From assembly GCA_965197415.1 (NCBI GenBank), contig OZ240207.1:248001-312000 (forward strand): 64,000 nucleotides of DNA. The letters run 5' to 3'. Source of the stretch: DAOUJI01 sp965197415 (GTDB lineage: Bacteria; Chloroflexota; Dehalococcoidia; Lucifugimonadales; JAGWBF01). The position numbers and the translations under genes were made by a program. Below are positions 24,966-32,735 of this stretch, piece by piece (the stretch's first letter is position 1; every line of letters begins with the position of its first letter). The notes beneath the pieces are model-generated. The model ran no database searches, had not been told where the DNA came from, and was given only the letters and a program-made list of their open reading frames with translations.

Positions 24966-25736
24966 ATGGGCAGTATGGGCAGATTAGACGGGAAAGCGGC
25001 CATAGTCTCCGGTGGCGCCAGGGGACTAGGCGAGATAATCACCCGCGTCTTGGCGCGGGAAGGCGCGGCGGTGGCCTTCGGAGGACGCCGGCTCGATGAA
25101 GTCTCCCAGGGGCTGGAAGCGGAGCTTAAAGAGCAGGGCAGCCGCGCGCTCAACGTCCGGCTCGACGTAGCTCAGGCGGACGACTGGAAAGCTGCCGTGG
25201 AAGCGGCTGAATCGGCGTTTGGGCGGGTGGACGTGCTGGTGAACAACGCGGGCGTGGGCGGCAGGTCCGAGATAGACAACATGCCGGAAGAGCTGTGGGA
25301 CACCATCATGAACACCAAGGTGAAGGGCGCCTTCCTGGGCCTCAAAAACTGCCTGCCCGCCATGAGAAGAGCGGGGCGCGGCTCGGTCATAAACATCGGC
25401 TCGATAACCGGGCTAATCGCACGCCCCTACGCCTCGGCGGCCTATAGCGCCGCCAACGCCGGCCTCGCCAGTTTCAGTAAGCAGATTGCTGTCAACCACG
25501 CCAAGGAGTCCATCCGCAGCAACATTATCCACGCAGGCTCCCTGCACAACGAGAGGTGGCTTGCGTCGGTGGCTGGGGACGAAGAAGCCTTGAGGTTCAG
25601 GCTCGGGAAAATCCCGATGGAGCGGTTGGGCGGCATGGAGGAGATAGCTGCCTGCGTAGTCTTCCTGGCCTCCGAAGAGTCCGCCTACGTCACCGGAGCC
25701 GACCTGGTAGTCGACGGCGGTGCCGTGGCCTGGTAG
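24966..25736 (+). CDS. Short-chain dehydrogenase/reductase lacking the catalytic lysine
   Basis: This 256-aa Rossmann-fold protein has the SDR layout: cofactor loop SGGARGLGE (15-23), NNAG (93-96), Ser146 in NIGSITG and Tyr160. The YxxxK motif reads YSAAN, so the catalytic Lys is Asn164, and the usual Pro-Gly after it is replaced by HAGSLHNERW. The C-terminus (YVTGADLVVDGG) is normal. Classical NAD(P)H redox chemistry may be weakened or changed. Neighbouring flavin monooxygenases suggest a role on their products, but this is inference. Confidence 0.82.
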   Translation: MGSMGRLDGKAAIVSGGARGLGEIITRVLAREGAAVAFGGRRLDEVSQGLEAELKEQGSRALNVRLDVAQADDWKAAVEAAESAFGRVDVLVNNAGVGGRSEIDNMPEELWDTIMNTKVKGAFLGLKNCLPAMRRAGRGSVINIGSITGLIARPYASAAYSAANAGLASFSKQIAVNHAKESIRSNIIHAGSLHNERWLASVAGDEEALRFRLGKIPMERLGGMEEIAACVVFLASEESAYVTGADLVVDGGAVAW

Positions 25737-25777
25737 CCCTGAACGGAGGAGGAGTGGTGCCACCTCATGCGTTCGCG

Positions 25778-25807
25778 GTGACAGGATAGCGGGCGTTCTG
25801 GTATAAC
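25778..25807 (+). promoter_or_regulatory. Candidate promoter of the PIN-toxin pair
   Basis: GTGACA (25778-25783) and TATAAC (25802-25807) are spaced by 18 bp. The leader to the ATG at 25881 would be about 67 nt. Confidence 0.4.
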
Positions 25808-25880
25808 AACGGGTAACCGTGTTGTCTATGTTCCTATGGGGATTTCCAAGGGCATCCCATCATGCCCTCGGAGGCGGGAA

Positions 25881-26621
25881 ATGGCCAAGAATACAGTCAC
25901 CTTTGAATTGGGCGGTAGAGTCGACTATAAGGGCCTGAAAGACGGAGTTACCGCCTTCTACGACCTTATAGCCTCGTTGACAGGTAAAGAAGATGTATCC
26001 TGGCTCGTTGAAGACTTGCGGCCAGGCAGTGCTGTCGTCACTCTTCAAGGAGAGGCCGATGATCCGGCCACGGTCGAACGAATCGTTGAGCGGTTTGGGG
26101 AAATCGGTAGGGACCTCGAGCTTCACAAAGACATCAGCGACGAACACCGCGCTACGATGGCTGCGGTGAATGCAATAAGAAAATTGGCTGACTCGATGGA
26201 GTACTTGCGATTTCAAACGCCCGAAGCTGATCACACGATTTACGGCAACGGAACGATTCCAAATCAACCAGCCACAGCGGCCGTTCTTGGGGCGGTTACG
26301 GGTAGAGTGCAGACACTGAGTAGCCGAGGTGGGCTGCGGTTCAACTTGTACGACGCGCTCTTGGATAAACTGGTTGCTTGCTACTTGGCTCCAGGTAAGG
26401 AAGAAACCATGAGAGAAGCCTGGGGTCGGCGGGTGACCGTGAGCGGCCAGGTTTCAAGGGAAGTGTCTACGGGTCGTCCGGTAGCTGTCCGGCAAATCAT
26501 GGGTGTGGAAATACTCGAGGATGCTGAGCCGGGGTCATACGAAAAGGCCAGAGGAGCCGTCCCTTGGCAAGAAGGAGACTTGCTGCCTGAAGATGCTATA
26601 AGGCCTCTGAGAGATGCCTGA
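25881..26621 (+). CDS. Unknown protein paired with a PIN-domain toxin
   Basis: This 246-aa soluble protein starts MAKNTVTFELGGRV, with GGAGGCGGG upstream. I do not recognise a domain. The N-terminal half alternates strands and helices (VSWLVEDLRPGSAVVTLQGE). The C-terminal half includes LYDALLDKLVACYL and VTVSGQVSREVSTGRPVAV, an SH3- or OB-like strand pattern. Its 3' end overlaps the PIN gene by 8 bp, so it is a candidate antitoxin or regulator, though it is much longer than usual VapB antitoxins. Confidence 0.6.
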   Translation: MAKNTVTFELGGRVDYKGLKDGVTAFYDLIASLTGKEDVSWLVEDLRPGSAVVTLQGEADDPATVERIVERFGEIGRDLELHKDISDEHRATMAAVNAIRKLADSMEYLRFQTPEADHTIYGNGTIPNQPATAAVLGAVTGRVQTLSSRGGLRFNLYDALLDKLVACYLAPGKEETMREAWGRRVTVSGQVSREVSTGRPVAVRQIMGVEILEDAEPGSYEKARGAVPWQEGDLLPEDAIRPLRDA

Positions 26622-27111
26622 TGGTCGTCGGGTTGTCTACTGGGACGCCAACGTCTTCCTGTCGTATGTCAACGAGATTTCAAGCCGTATGCCCGTTCTG
26701 GATGCTTTACTGGAAGACAGCGCCTCCACGGACCGGGCAGTAACACTATACACAGCAGAGCTTTCCCGGGTGGAGGTCGCGTTTGGCGCGTCAGAGCAAA
26801 AGCGTCAGGTGTTGGACCCGCAAGTGGAACAGATTATCGATAACCTTTGGCGAAATCCAGGACCCGTAACCCTTGTCGAGCACCATGGAAAAATCAGCCA
26901 AGAGGCTCGAACCCTGATCCGCAATGCCATTATCAGAGGATGGAATCTCAAACCCTTCGATGCAATCCACTTGGCGACCGCGCGGTGGCTCTCAAGCGTA
27001 GATTTGAAAGTGGAGGAGTTTCACACGTACGATAAGACCCTCCAGAGATACGAACCACTTGTCGGCTTTAAAGTCATCGAACCTAACGTCCGAGAACCCA
27101 GAATGATTTAA
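26614..27111 (+). CDS. PIN-domain ribonuclease (VapC-like)
   Basis: This 165-aa PIN protein has the acidic residues of the Mg-dependent RNase site: Asp in YWDANVFLSYV, Glu in ELSRVEVAF, Asp in PFDAIHLATARW and Asp in TYDKTLQRY. VapC toxins cleave tRNA or rRNA. It overlaps the upstream unknown gene by 8 bp, so the two are made together and probably interact. It is somewhat longer than a typical VapC (about 130-140 aa). Confidence 0.8.
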   Translation: MPDGRRVVYWDANVFLSYVNEISSRMPVLDALLEDSASTDRAVTLYTAELSRVEVAFGASEQKRQVLDPQVEQIIDNLWRNPGPVTLVEHHGKISQEARTLIRNAIIRGWNLKPFDAIHLATARWLSSVDLKVEEFHTYDKTLQRYEPLVGFKVIEPNVREPRMI

Positions 27112-27255
27112 CGCCCTACGCGCCCCCCAGCAACCGCCCCACGGCCTTCTCCACCGCTTGGCCTTCGGGGGAGGCGCGGAGCCACTTGCGGAGTTCGCGG
27201 CGGGCTATGGTCACGGTGAGGTTGTGGCCATGACATGTCCCTCGCACCCGGCCCG

Positions 27256-27284
27256 TTGACACCCCGATTCCGTGCGTACATAAT
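27256..27284 (+). promoter_or_regulatory. Strong promoter of the UGA-containing glutaredoxin-DinB gene
   Basis: A perfect -35 (TTGACA, 27256-27261), a 17-bp spacer and CATAAT (27279-27284) predict a start near 27291. AGGGGG lies 7 bp before the ATG at 27314. The signals argue that the gene with the in-frame UGA is expressed and is not a pseudogene. Confidence 0.65.
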
Positions 27285-27313
27285 CCAAAACATATGGCCT
27301 CAAGGGGGTCGCT

Positions 27314-28075
27314 ATGAACGTTCAAGTGTTCACCCAACCTGGCTGATTCAGCTGCCGGACGCTGGAAGCGTTCCTCACTTCCAACGGCGTGGAGTTCCAG
27401 AACCATGACGTGCTCAACGACGAGGCGTCCAGGGAATTCCTCAAGGGCCGGGGCATAAAGGCCCTTCCCGTCACCATCGTCGACGACGAAAAGGTGGTCA
27501 TCGGCTACTACCCCAGGAAGCTCGTCGAGGTGCTGGAGCTTGAAACCGCTGTGGACCTGTCTTCGTCCGCCCAGTGGCTGGCCGTGAAGTACGACGCCAT
27601 TCTGAGCGCCGCCTCCAGGGCTGCTGGGCAACTTATGCCCGTCGAGTTGGACGAAGCTCCCGCGTGGCGGCCCAGGACACTCCGGGAGCTGCTGTTGCAC
27701 ATCATCTCCTTCCCGGAGCTGGCGTGGCGGGCCCACGAGCACGGAAGCATGAGCAAAGAAGACATGGAGGCTTCCCACGAAAAGACCTCGCAAATCAAGT
27801 CCCCGAAGCAAATCGCCGAGTACGGCCACGAGGTGCGGGAAAGCGTGACGGCGTTCCTTAAGAGCGGAAACACGGCTGGGTTCGAGCGTGTGGTCCCCGC
27901 CCACTACGGAGGCGAAGTGACGGTGCTGGAACTGCTTCACATAATCCTTCGCCACTCCACCCACCACCTCAAGCAGGCCTACCACATCATGGAGACGGAC
28001 CTGAAGGTTAAGCCCGAAAAGCCCGCGTCTGCGTCGGACTTCGAGGGCATATCCACCCCGGAAGAGCTCATATAG
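27314..28075 (+). CDS. Candidate selenoprotein: glutaredoxin domain (UxxC) fused to DinB-like domain
   Basis: Reading from the ATG at 27314 gives MNVQVFTQPG, then TGA at 27344-27346, then FSCRTLEAFL and an open frame to 28075, 253 residues in all. The UGA falls on the first redox Cys of the glutaredoxin motif (TQPG-C-x-x-C), so UFSC is the predicted active site. Residues 1-80 complete the glutaredoxin fold, with the cis-Pro loop KALPVTIV and GYYPRKLVEVL. Residues 90-235 are a DinB/DUF664-like four-helix domain with metal-type histidines (LLLHIISF and LRHSTHHLKQ). A tRNA-Sec is encoded at 5354 in the same window. Automatic gene callers would start it at 27389 and lose the active site. Confidence 0.82.
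27344..27374 (+). promoter_or_regulatory. Candidate bacterial SECIS element
   Basis: After the UGA (27344-27346) and a 10-nt gap, GGACGC (27357-27362) pairs with GCG-T-TCC (27368-27374). The stem has one bulged U and a TGGAA loop. A small stem with G residues in the loop about 16-20 nt after the UGA fits the placement of SelB-binding SECIS hairpins in bacteria. Confidence 0.55.
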
Positions 28076-28078
28076 CCC

Positions 28079-28113
28079 GCTCACGCTCGTGGTGAGCCTG
28101 TCGAACCATGAAC
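28079..28113 (+). repeat. REP-like dispersed repeat next to a start codon
   Basis: GCTCAC-GCTCGTG-GTGAGC forms a 6-bp hairpin, followed by CTGTCGAACCATGAACG. It resembles a common intergenic repeat of environmental bacteria. The ATG at its end is used as the start codon of the methyltransferase. Only one copy is seen in the window. Confidence 0.5.
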
Positions 28114-28902
28114 GACCAGCCCAACCCAACTCAGACCACCGTTGGCGCATGGGACGCCGACCTCTACGACTCCAAGCACGCCTTCGTATCGGAGTACGGG
28201 CTGGAGCTTGTGGAAATGCTGGACCCGCAGCCCGGCGAACGTATCCTGGACCTGGGGTGCGGCACCGGGCGGTTGGCCGCAGAAATCTCCGAAGCGGGAG
28301 CCCAGGCGGTCGGCGTGGACATTGACCCGTCTATGATAGAGCGGGCACGGGCCGCTTATCCCGACGTGGAGTTCGTGGTGGCCGACGCCGCCCGGTACAC
28401 TAGCGACGAGCCGTTCGACGCTGTCTTCTCCAACGCAGCCATACACTGGGTGAAGGACACCCATGGAGTCATGGCCACCTTGGGCGAAGTCCTCAAGCCG
28501 GGAGGGCGCCTGGTGGTCGAGTTGGGCGGCAAAGGGAACATCGCGGGCATCATCAAGGCCGTGGACCAGGCCCTGGAATCGGCCGGGCATCCCCGCCCCG
28601 GCCACGGGCTGCCCTGGTACTTCCCCAGCGTTGCCGACTTCACGTCGCGGCTGGAGGAGAGAGGCATAGTCACGGGATATGCGGCCCTTTTCGACCGGCC
28701 CACCCCCTTGGAAGACGGGCCCAATGGGATGCGCCACTGGATGTCCATGTTCGGGGCCGAGCTTCTGGTGCATCTACCCGACGAATTGCGGGAGCGGGTG
28801 GTTTCAGAGGTCGAGTCTCGGCTCAGGCCGGTGATGTTCCATGACGGCCTTTGGACCGCCGACTACCGCCGTCTCAGAGTTACGGCGCATAAAGACCAAT
28901 AG
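28108..28902 (+). CDS. Class I SAM-dependent methyltransferase (Tam-like)
   Basis: This 264-aa protein has the SAM-binding motif ILDLGCGTGRLA, the acidic VDIDPSMIERA, and DAARYTSDEPFDAVFSNAAIHWV, the pattern of trans-aconitate methyltransferase-like small-molecule enzymes. The C-terminal helices (MRHWMSMFGAELL) form a lid. The start codon lies in a REP-like repeat with no clear Shine-Dalgarno. The gene follows the UGA-containing gene by 32 bp and may be co-transcribed. The substrate is unknown. Confidence 0.82.
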   Translation: MNDQPNPTQTTVGAWDADLYDSKHAFVSEYGLELVEMLDPQPGERILDLGCGTGRLAAEISEAGAQAVGVDIDPSMIERARAAYPDVEFVVADAARYTSDEPFDAVFSNAAIHWVKDTHGVMATLGEVLKPGGRLVVELGGKGNIAGIIKAVDQALESAGHPRPGHGLPWYFPSVADFTSRLEERGIVTGYAALFDRPTPLEDGPNGMRHWMSMFGAELLVHLPDELRERVVSEVESRLRPVMFHDGLWTADYRRLRVTAHKDQ

Positions 28903-28932
28903 GCGCGAGAGCCGCCGCTAAGGGAGGCAAAC

Positions 28933-30105
28933 ATGATCAAGTCATTCTCTACCCTATATGCAGGACACGTGCTGGAAGGAGACAACGTTGGCTTCGACGG
29001 CACTCCGGCCAATGAACGCCGCTACTCCAACGACCGTCTTATTCAGGTCTTCGACATGGCGAAAAGGACAGCTCAGGTCACTGAGGAGTTGGGCTACGAT
29101 ATTCTGTGGATGGCCGAGCACCACTTCCAACGAGAGGGGTATGAGTGCATACCCAACCTGCTGATGCTCAACGTCTGGCTGGCACAGCACACCCAGAAGA
29201 TAAAGCTGGGCTGCGCGTTCAACATCCTTCCCATGTGGCACCCCATCCGCCTGGCCGAGGACTTCGCCATGGCTGACGTGCTGACGGACGGCAGGGTCAT
29301 ATTCGGCGTGGGCCGCGGCTACCACACCCGGGAAGTGGAGACCTTCGGAGCTCCAATGCTGGACGCCGACGCCAACCGGGACCTGTTCGAAGAGCAGATG
29401 GAAGTCATACTCACGGCCTTCAACAATGACTCCTTTTCTCACCAGGGCAAGAACTACACGCTGCCTCCGGAAGTGCCCTACCGGGGCTACCAGCTCAAGG
29501 AACTGACCTTGGTGCCTAGGCCGGTCCACACTCCTGTGGAGATGTGGCAGCCAATGGTCAGCGGCTCCCCCAGGGGTTTGGACTTCATGGCGAAGCACGG
29601 CATCAAAGGCATAATCGCCGGCACTGCGATAGATCACGTGGACGGATGGATTCACGAGTACCAGAAGGCGAATGCCAAGTATGGACGAGAGACCGAGCTG
29701 GGCGAGGGCCTGGCGCTGGGAATATGGTGCCAGGTGGACGACAGTTACGAGAGGGCCAAGGACCGGCTGAGGCCGCTGTTCGAGGAGCACGTGAAGTTCG
29801 CGGCGCCCCTGGGAATGCTCCGGTACAGCGACGAGCAGATGGAAGCGGTGGGGCCGTCCGGGGCCGCCCGCCATATTGCCGCAAGCAGCGACTTTGAAGA
29901 TGTTCTGAAGACCCGGGCCTGGTTCTGCGGCAGCCCCGAGGACACTATCGCCTACCTCAAGGAAGTGGAGGACAAGTACCCGGGGTTGGACCAGATAATG
30001 ATAGCCTGCCCGATGGGGACCACGATGGAACAGTTCCACGAGCAGGCGGCCCGCATCTCGAAAGAAGTGATGCCTGCTTTCCCGGGCGTGGGGCGGGCTC
30101 AGTAA
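28933..30105 (+). CDS. LLM-class flavin-dependent monooxygenase (copy C, divergent)
   Basis: This 390-aa luciferase-like protein has ILWMAEHHFQREGYE, FNILPMWHPIRLAEDFA, LTDGRVIFGVGRGYH and the C-terminal MIACPMGTTMEQF. It belongs to a different subgroup from copies A and B; only the general TIM-barrel motifs are shared. GGGAGG lies before the ATG. It probably oxidises an organic substrate with FMNH2 or F420H2 and O2. tRNA genes follow. Confidence 0.87.
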   Translation: MIKSFSTLYAGHVLEGDNVGFDGTPANERRYSNDRLIQVFDMAKRTAQVTEELGYDILWMAEHHFQREGYECIPNLLMLNVWLAQHTQKIKLGCAFNILPMWHPIRLAEDFAMADVLTDGRVIFGVGRGYHTREVETFGAPMLDADANRDLFEEQMEVILTAFNNDSFSHQGKNYTLPPEVPYRGYQLKELTLVPRPVHTPVEMWQPMVSGSPRGLDFMAKHGIKGIIAGTAIDHVDGWIHEYQKANAKYGRETELGEGLALGIWCQVDDSYERAKDRLRPLFEEHVKFAAPLGMLRYSDEQMEAVGPSGAARHIAASSDFEDVLKTRAWFCGSPEDTIAYLKEVEDKYPGLDQIMIACPMGTTMEQFHEQAARISKEVMPAFPGVGRAQ

Positions 30106-30179
30106 AGCGGCGTCCGTTCTTCGCTCTCGATGCTCGAATACTGGAAACTCCAAGAGAATGTGGTAAAATGGGTGTTCCT

Positions 30180-30266
30180 GCCGAGGTGGTGGAATTGGTA
30201 GACACGCCATCTTGAGGGGGTGGTAGGCGTAAGCCTGTGTGGGTTCAAATCCCGCCCTCGGCACCA
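30180..30266 (+). tRNA. tRNA-Leu (GAG)
   Basis: Acceptor GCCGAGG pairs with CCTCGGC, followed by A and encoded CCA. The anticodon loop is CTTGAGG, with GAG. A long variable arm (GGTAGGCGTAAGCCTGT) and T loop TTCAAAT are present, as expected for leucine. Confidence 0.95.
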
Positions 30267-30283
30267 TTTCGGTTAAGGACGAG

Positions 30284-30359
30284 GGCGACGTAGCCAAGTG
30301 GTTAAGGCGGAGGTCTGCAAAACCTCTATTCGGCGGTTCGAATCCGCCCGTCGCCTCCA
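30284..30359 (+). tRNA. tRNA-Cys (GCA)
   Basis: Acceptor GGCGACG pairs with CGTCGCC, then T and CCA. The anticodon arm GAGGT-CTGCAAA-ACCTC gives GCA. It is a 76-nt gene with a short variable loop. Confidence 0.95.
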
Positions 30360-30374
30360 ATTGTTTGCACACAA

Positions 30375-30412
30375 AAGCGCAGGAAGCTCATCCCTGCGCT
30401 TGCTTTTTCTTT
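30375..30412 (+). terminator. Rho-independent terminator after tRNA-Cys
   Basis: AAGCGCAGG pairs with CCTGCGCTT around a 9-nt loop, followed by GCTTTTTCTTT. It separates the first two tRNAs from tRNA-Leu(TAA), which therefore has its own promoter or depends on read-through. Confidence 0.85.
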
Positions 30413-30422
30413 AACCTCTGAT

Positions 30423-30508
30423 GCCGAGGTGGCGGAACGGCAGACGCGGCGGACTTAAAATCCGCTGCCCGTGAGGGCGTGTGGGTTCGAGTCCCTCCCT
30501 CGGCACCA
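30423..30508 (+). tRNA. tRNA-Leu (TAA)
   Basis: Acceptor GCCGAGG pairs with CCTCGGC, then A and CCA. The anticodon arm GCGGA-CTTAAAA-TCCGC gives TAA. A long variable arm (TGCCCGTGAGGGCGT) is present. Confidence 0.95.
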
Positions 30509-30560
30509 TGAGCCTTGTCATCGGCTACATGCGGGCCTGTTCTTGCCGGGCGCCGGGGCC

Positions 30561-30866
30561 TTATACGGCAGGGACTTCCGAACGGGCTCCGTTCTCCAGA
30601 CGCGGCGGAGCAGAGTTGACTCCGCTCACGTTGATGTTGGAGACGAGGACCATAGACTCGCCCTCTCTACGCATGTCCATGCTTACGGACTCCTCGTCCA
30701 CTTCCAGATAGCGGGAGACGACCTCCAGGAAGTCTCGTTTCATGGACTCCAGGTAGCCGGATGATATTCCCACTCGATCCAGGACCAGAATCATGCGCAG
30801 CCGCTGTCTGGCCGAGTCCTTCGACTTCTCGTGGCGCTGCAACGCCCAACGGAGAAGCTCGATCAT
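30561..30866 (-). CDS. minE: Cell division topological specificity factor MinE
   Basis: This 101-aa protein has the MinD-activating N-terminal helix (LRWALQRHEKSKDSARQRL), the RLRMILVLDR strand and the dimerisation domain (LKRDFLEVV-like segment and REGESMVLVSNI). It stimulates MinD ATPase and drives pole-to-pole movement. Its ATG overlaps the minD stop by 4 bp. The last 20 residues extend beyond the usual family end. Confidence 0.9.
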   Translation of the reverse strand: MIELLRWALQRHEKSKDSARQRLRMILVLDRVGISSGYLESMKRDFLEVVSRYLEVDEESVSMDMRREGESMVLVSNINVSGVNSAPPRLENGARSEVPAV

Positions 30867-31705
30867 GACAGGTCTCCGTGGTATCCGTTTCGTCCGTTGC
30901 TGCCGTTGCCGTTTTTGGAGAATATCTTCATGACCTTTCCGAAGAGCCCGGGGGCGGCTTCAAGCTCCAGGAAGGGAGGCTCCTCCCCCTCAATCCGGGC
31001 GGCGACGCGCCGGTAGGCCTCACCCGAGAGGGACTTCTTGTTGTGGACCACGGGCAGCCCTTTGTTGGTCGACACGATGATTCCATCGTCATCGGGGACC
31101 ATTCCGATGAGCTTCACGGACAGAAGGTCAAGAATGTCCTGGTGGTCCATCATGTCCCCTTCCTTGACCATGCCTGGACGAATCCGGTTGATCACAAGGT
31201 CGGGCGTGGGGAGTTCGGCCGCCTCCAGCAAGCCGATGACCCGGTCGGCGTCTCTTATGGCCGACACTTCCGGAGTTGTGACCACGATGGCGCGGTCCGC
31301 CGCTATAATGGCGTTCTGGAACCCCTGCTCGATGCCCGCCGGACAGTCGATGAGTACGTACTCGAACCTCTCCTTCAGGTCTTCCACCAATTCCTTCATC
31401 TGTTCAGGCTTCAGGGCGGACTTGTCCCTGGTCTGGGCGGCGGGAATCAAAAAGAGGTCGTTGGTGTGCTTGTCCCGGACCAACGCCTGGTTCAGCCTGC
31501 ATCGGCCTTCCACCACGTCAACCAGGTCATATACGATGCGGTTCTCCAGCCCCAGCACTACGTCCAGGTTTCTCAGGCCGATGTCCGTGTCCACCACTGC
31601 AACGCTTCGGCCTCTGAGGGCCAGCGCGGCGCCAAGGTTGGCAGTGGCCGTGGTCTTGCCCACTCCTCCCTTTCCTGAGGTCACCACAATTGTTGTCCCG
31701 CTCAT
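30863..31705 (-). CDS. minD: Septum site-determining ATPase MinD
   Basis: This 280-aa deviant-Walker ParA-family ATPase has the P-loop KGGVGKTT, VDTDIGLRNLDVVLGLENR, DCPAGIEQGF and the C-terminal amphipathic membrane helix (LFGKVMKIFSKNG). It recruits MinC to the membrane and is released by MinE, so division septa form at mid-cell. It lies in the order minC-minD-minE on the minus strand with minimal gaps. Confidence 0.95.
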   Translation of the reverse strand: MSGTTIVVTSGKGGVGKTTATANLGAALALRGRSVAVVDTDIGLRNLDVVLGLENRIVYDLVDVVEGRCRLNQALVRDKHTNDLFLIPAAQTRDKSALKPEQMKELVEDLKERFEYVLIDCPAGIEQGFQNAIIAADRAIVVTTPEVSAIRDADRVIGLLEAAELPTPDLVINRIRPGMVKEGDMMDHQDILDLLSVKLIGMVPDDDGIIVSTNKGLPVVHNKKSLSGEAYRRVAARIEGEEPPFLELEAAPGLFGKVMKIFSKNGNGSNGRNGYHGDLS

Positions 31706-31714
31706 CTCGCCTCC

Positions 31715-32494
31715 CTACCCTGAGTTCTTTCGACGCCAGCTAGTAAATGGTTCCACAGCAATGGAACTCCCTCGTTTGACATAAGCAACCTCGGCGGTCT
31801 TCGCCCGAGATTTGGTCTTTTTCTTTTTGGGTTCTTCCGTCCTGACGTGATTTCCTATCCTGAGCAGCAGCGGTTCCAGCGTCGCTGCGACTATTACAGA
31901 GGAGGACGAGCCGACATCGTTGCATCCGGCGTGGGCAGCGCCTCGCAGGGCGCCCGCCACCACGATGTCCCCGGCCGCTGCAAGCTCGGCACCCGGGTTC
32001 ACGTCTCCAAGTATGATTAGGTCTCCGTCGTGGCTCACGGCCAAACCGGATCGGCACGTCGACTTGATGACTAGAGGTTCCGGTTTGGCGGGTTTCGAGT
32101 CTTCTAAGTCGGAATGGACTTTCGAGCTGGGTTCTTGGGGAGCGAACAGGGAAGCGTCACGCGAGTCCTGGCTGTGGCCGTTCAGTCCCAGGTTTACGGG
32201 AACGCCCACTCCTTCCGTAAGGGAGGACTCAAGCGACGCTGCGTCGCCTAACTCGAATCTGGATATGGGAATGTGGTGCTCGCCCTCGATGACGTCCCGT
32301 ATCATTCTTAGGTCTTCGAGGTTGGTCGCCCGCGCACCCACGTTCACTGCGACAGGGAAGCCTTTGAACCATCCGGAGTTGCCGGACAGATGCTGGCGCA
32401 GGGAATCTATCAGAACATCACAATCGACCTTGTCGTCCAAGGTGAAGTCGATGTTCCAGCCTCTCCCGTTCACCCTGACTAGGATCGGGTCCAT
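31715..32494 (-). CDS. minC: Septum site-determining protein MinC
   Basis: This protein of about 259 aa inhibits FtsZ polymerisation at the poles. The C-terminal beta-helix domain is clear (RSGLAVSHDGDLIILGDVNPGAEL and IVVAGALRGAAHAG). The N-terminal FtsZ-binding domain is weaker (DVLIDSLRQHLSG and FPVAVNVGAR). A Lys-rich tail (PKKKKTKSRAK) is unusual. I use the ATG at 32494; a GTG at 32539 is possible, though its Shine-Dalgarno is too close. Confidence 0.85.
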   Translation of the reverse strand: MDPILVRVNGRGWNIDFTLDDKVDCDVLIDSLRQHLSGNSGWFKGFPVAVNVGARATNLEDLRMIRDVIEGEHHIPISRFELGDAASLESSLTEGVGVPVNLGLNGHSQDSRDASLFAPQEPSSKVHSDLEDSKPAKPEPLVIKSTCRSGLAVSHDGDLIILGDVNPGAELAAAGDIVVAGALRGAAHAGCNDVGSSSSVIVAATLEPLLLRIGNHVRTEEPKKKKTKSRAKTAEVAYVKRGSSIAVEPFTSWRRKNSG

Positions 32495-32735
32495 CACAGC
32501 CCCATCACGCGCCCCATATCCGATCGTCCCGTTCCTCACTTCCGCCCAGCCTCACCACTGTTCAAAGGGACGGTATATGCCCCATTTTTCAAAGCTAACA
32601 ATGTTACAATCCCCATTCAATAACAGTCTTAACGAGTTTTGCAGACTTTTCGCGCGAAGGGGAATCTCCCTACAGCCGGAGGGAAGGGCTCAGGCTGTCA
32701 ATTGAGGCTGAGTCCTAACAGAAAGGAAGGACATC

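Noticed and set aside
27344..27346. UGA read as Trp (alternative code) or as a pseudogene stop
   Set aside because: Other genes end at UGA, so the code is standard. The promoter, ribosome site and conserved domain on both sides argue against a pseudogene.
27116..28150. 344-codon minus frame over the UGA gene
   Set aside because: The plus strand has the real domains. The last 40 codons (27116-27240) contain an ordered-looking segment (LTVTIARRELRKWL) that might be a gene fragment, but no start or homologue can be named.
28954..30372. 472-codon antisense frame covering copy C monooxygenase and two tRNAs
   Set aside because: It is antisense to a clear protein and to tRNA genes, and its translation has no domain.
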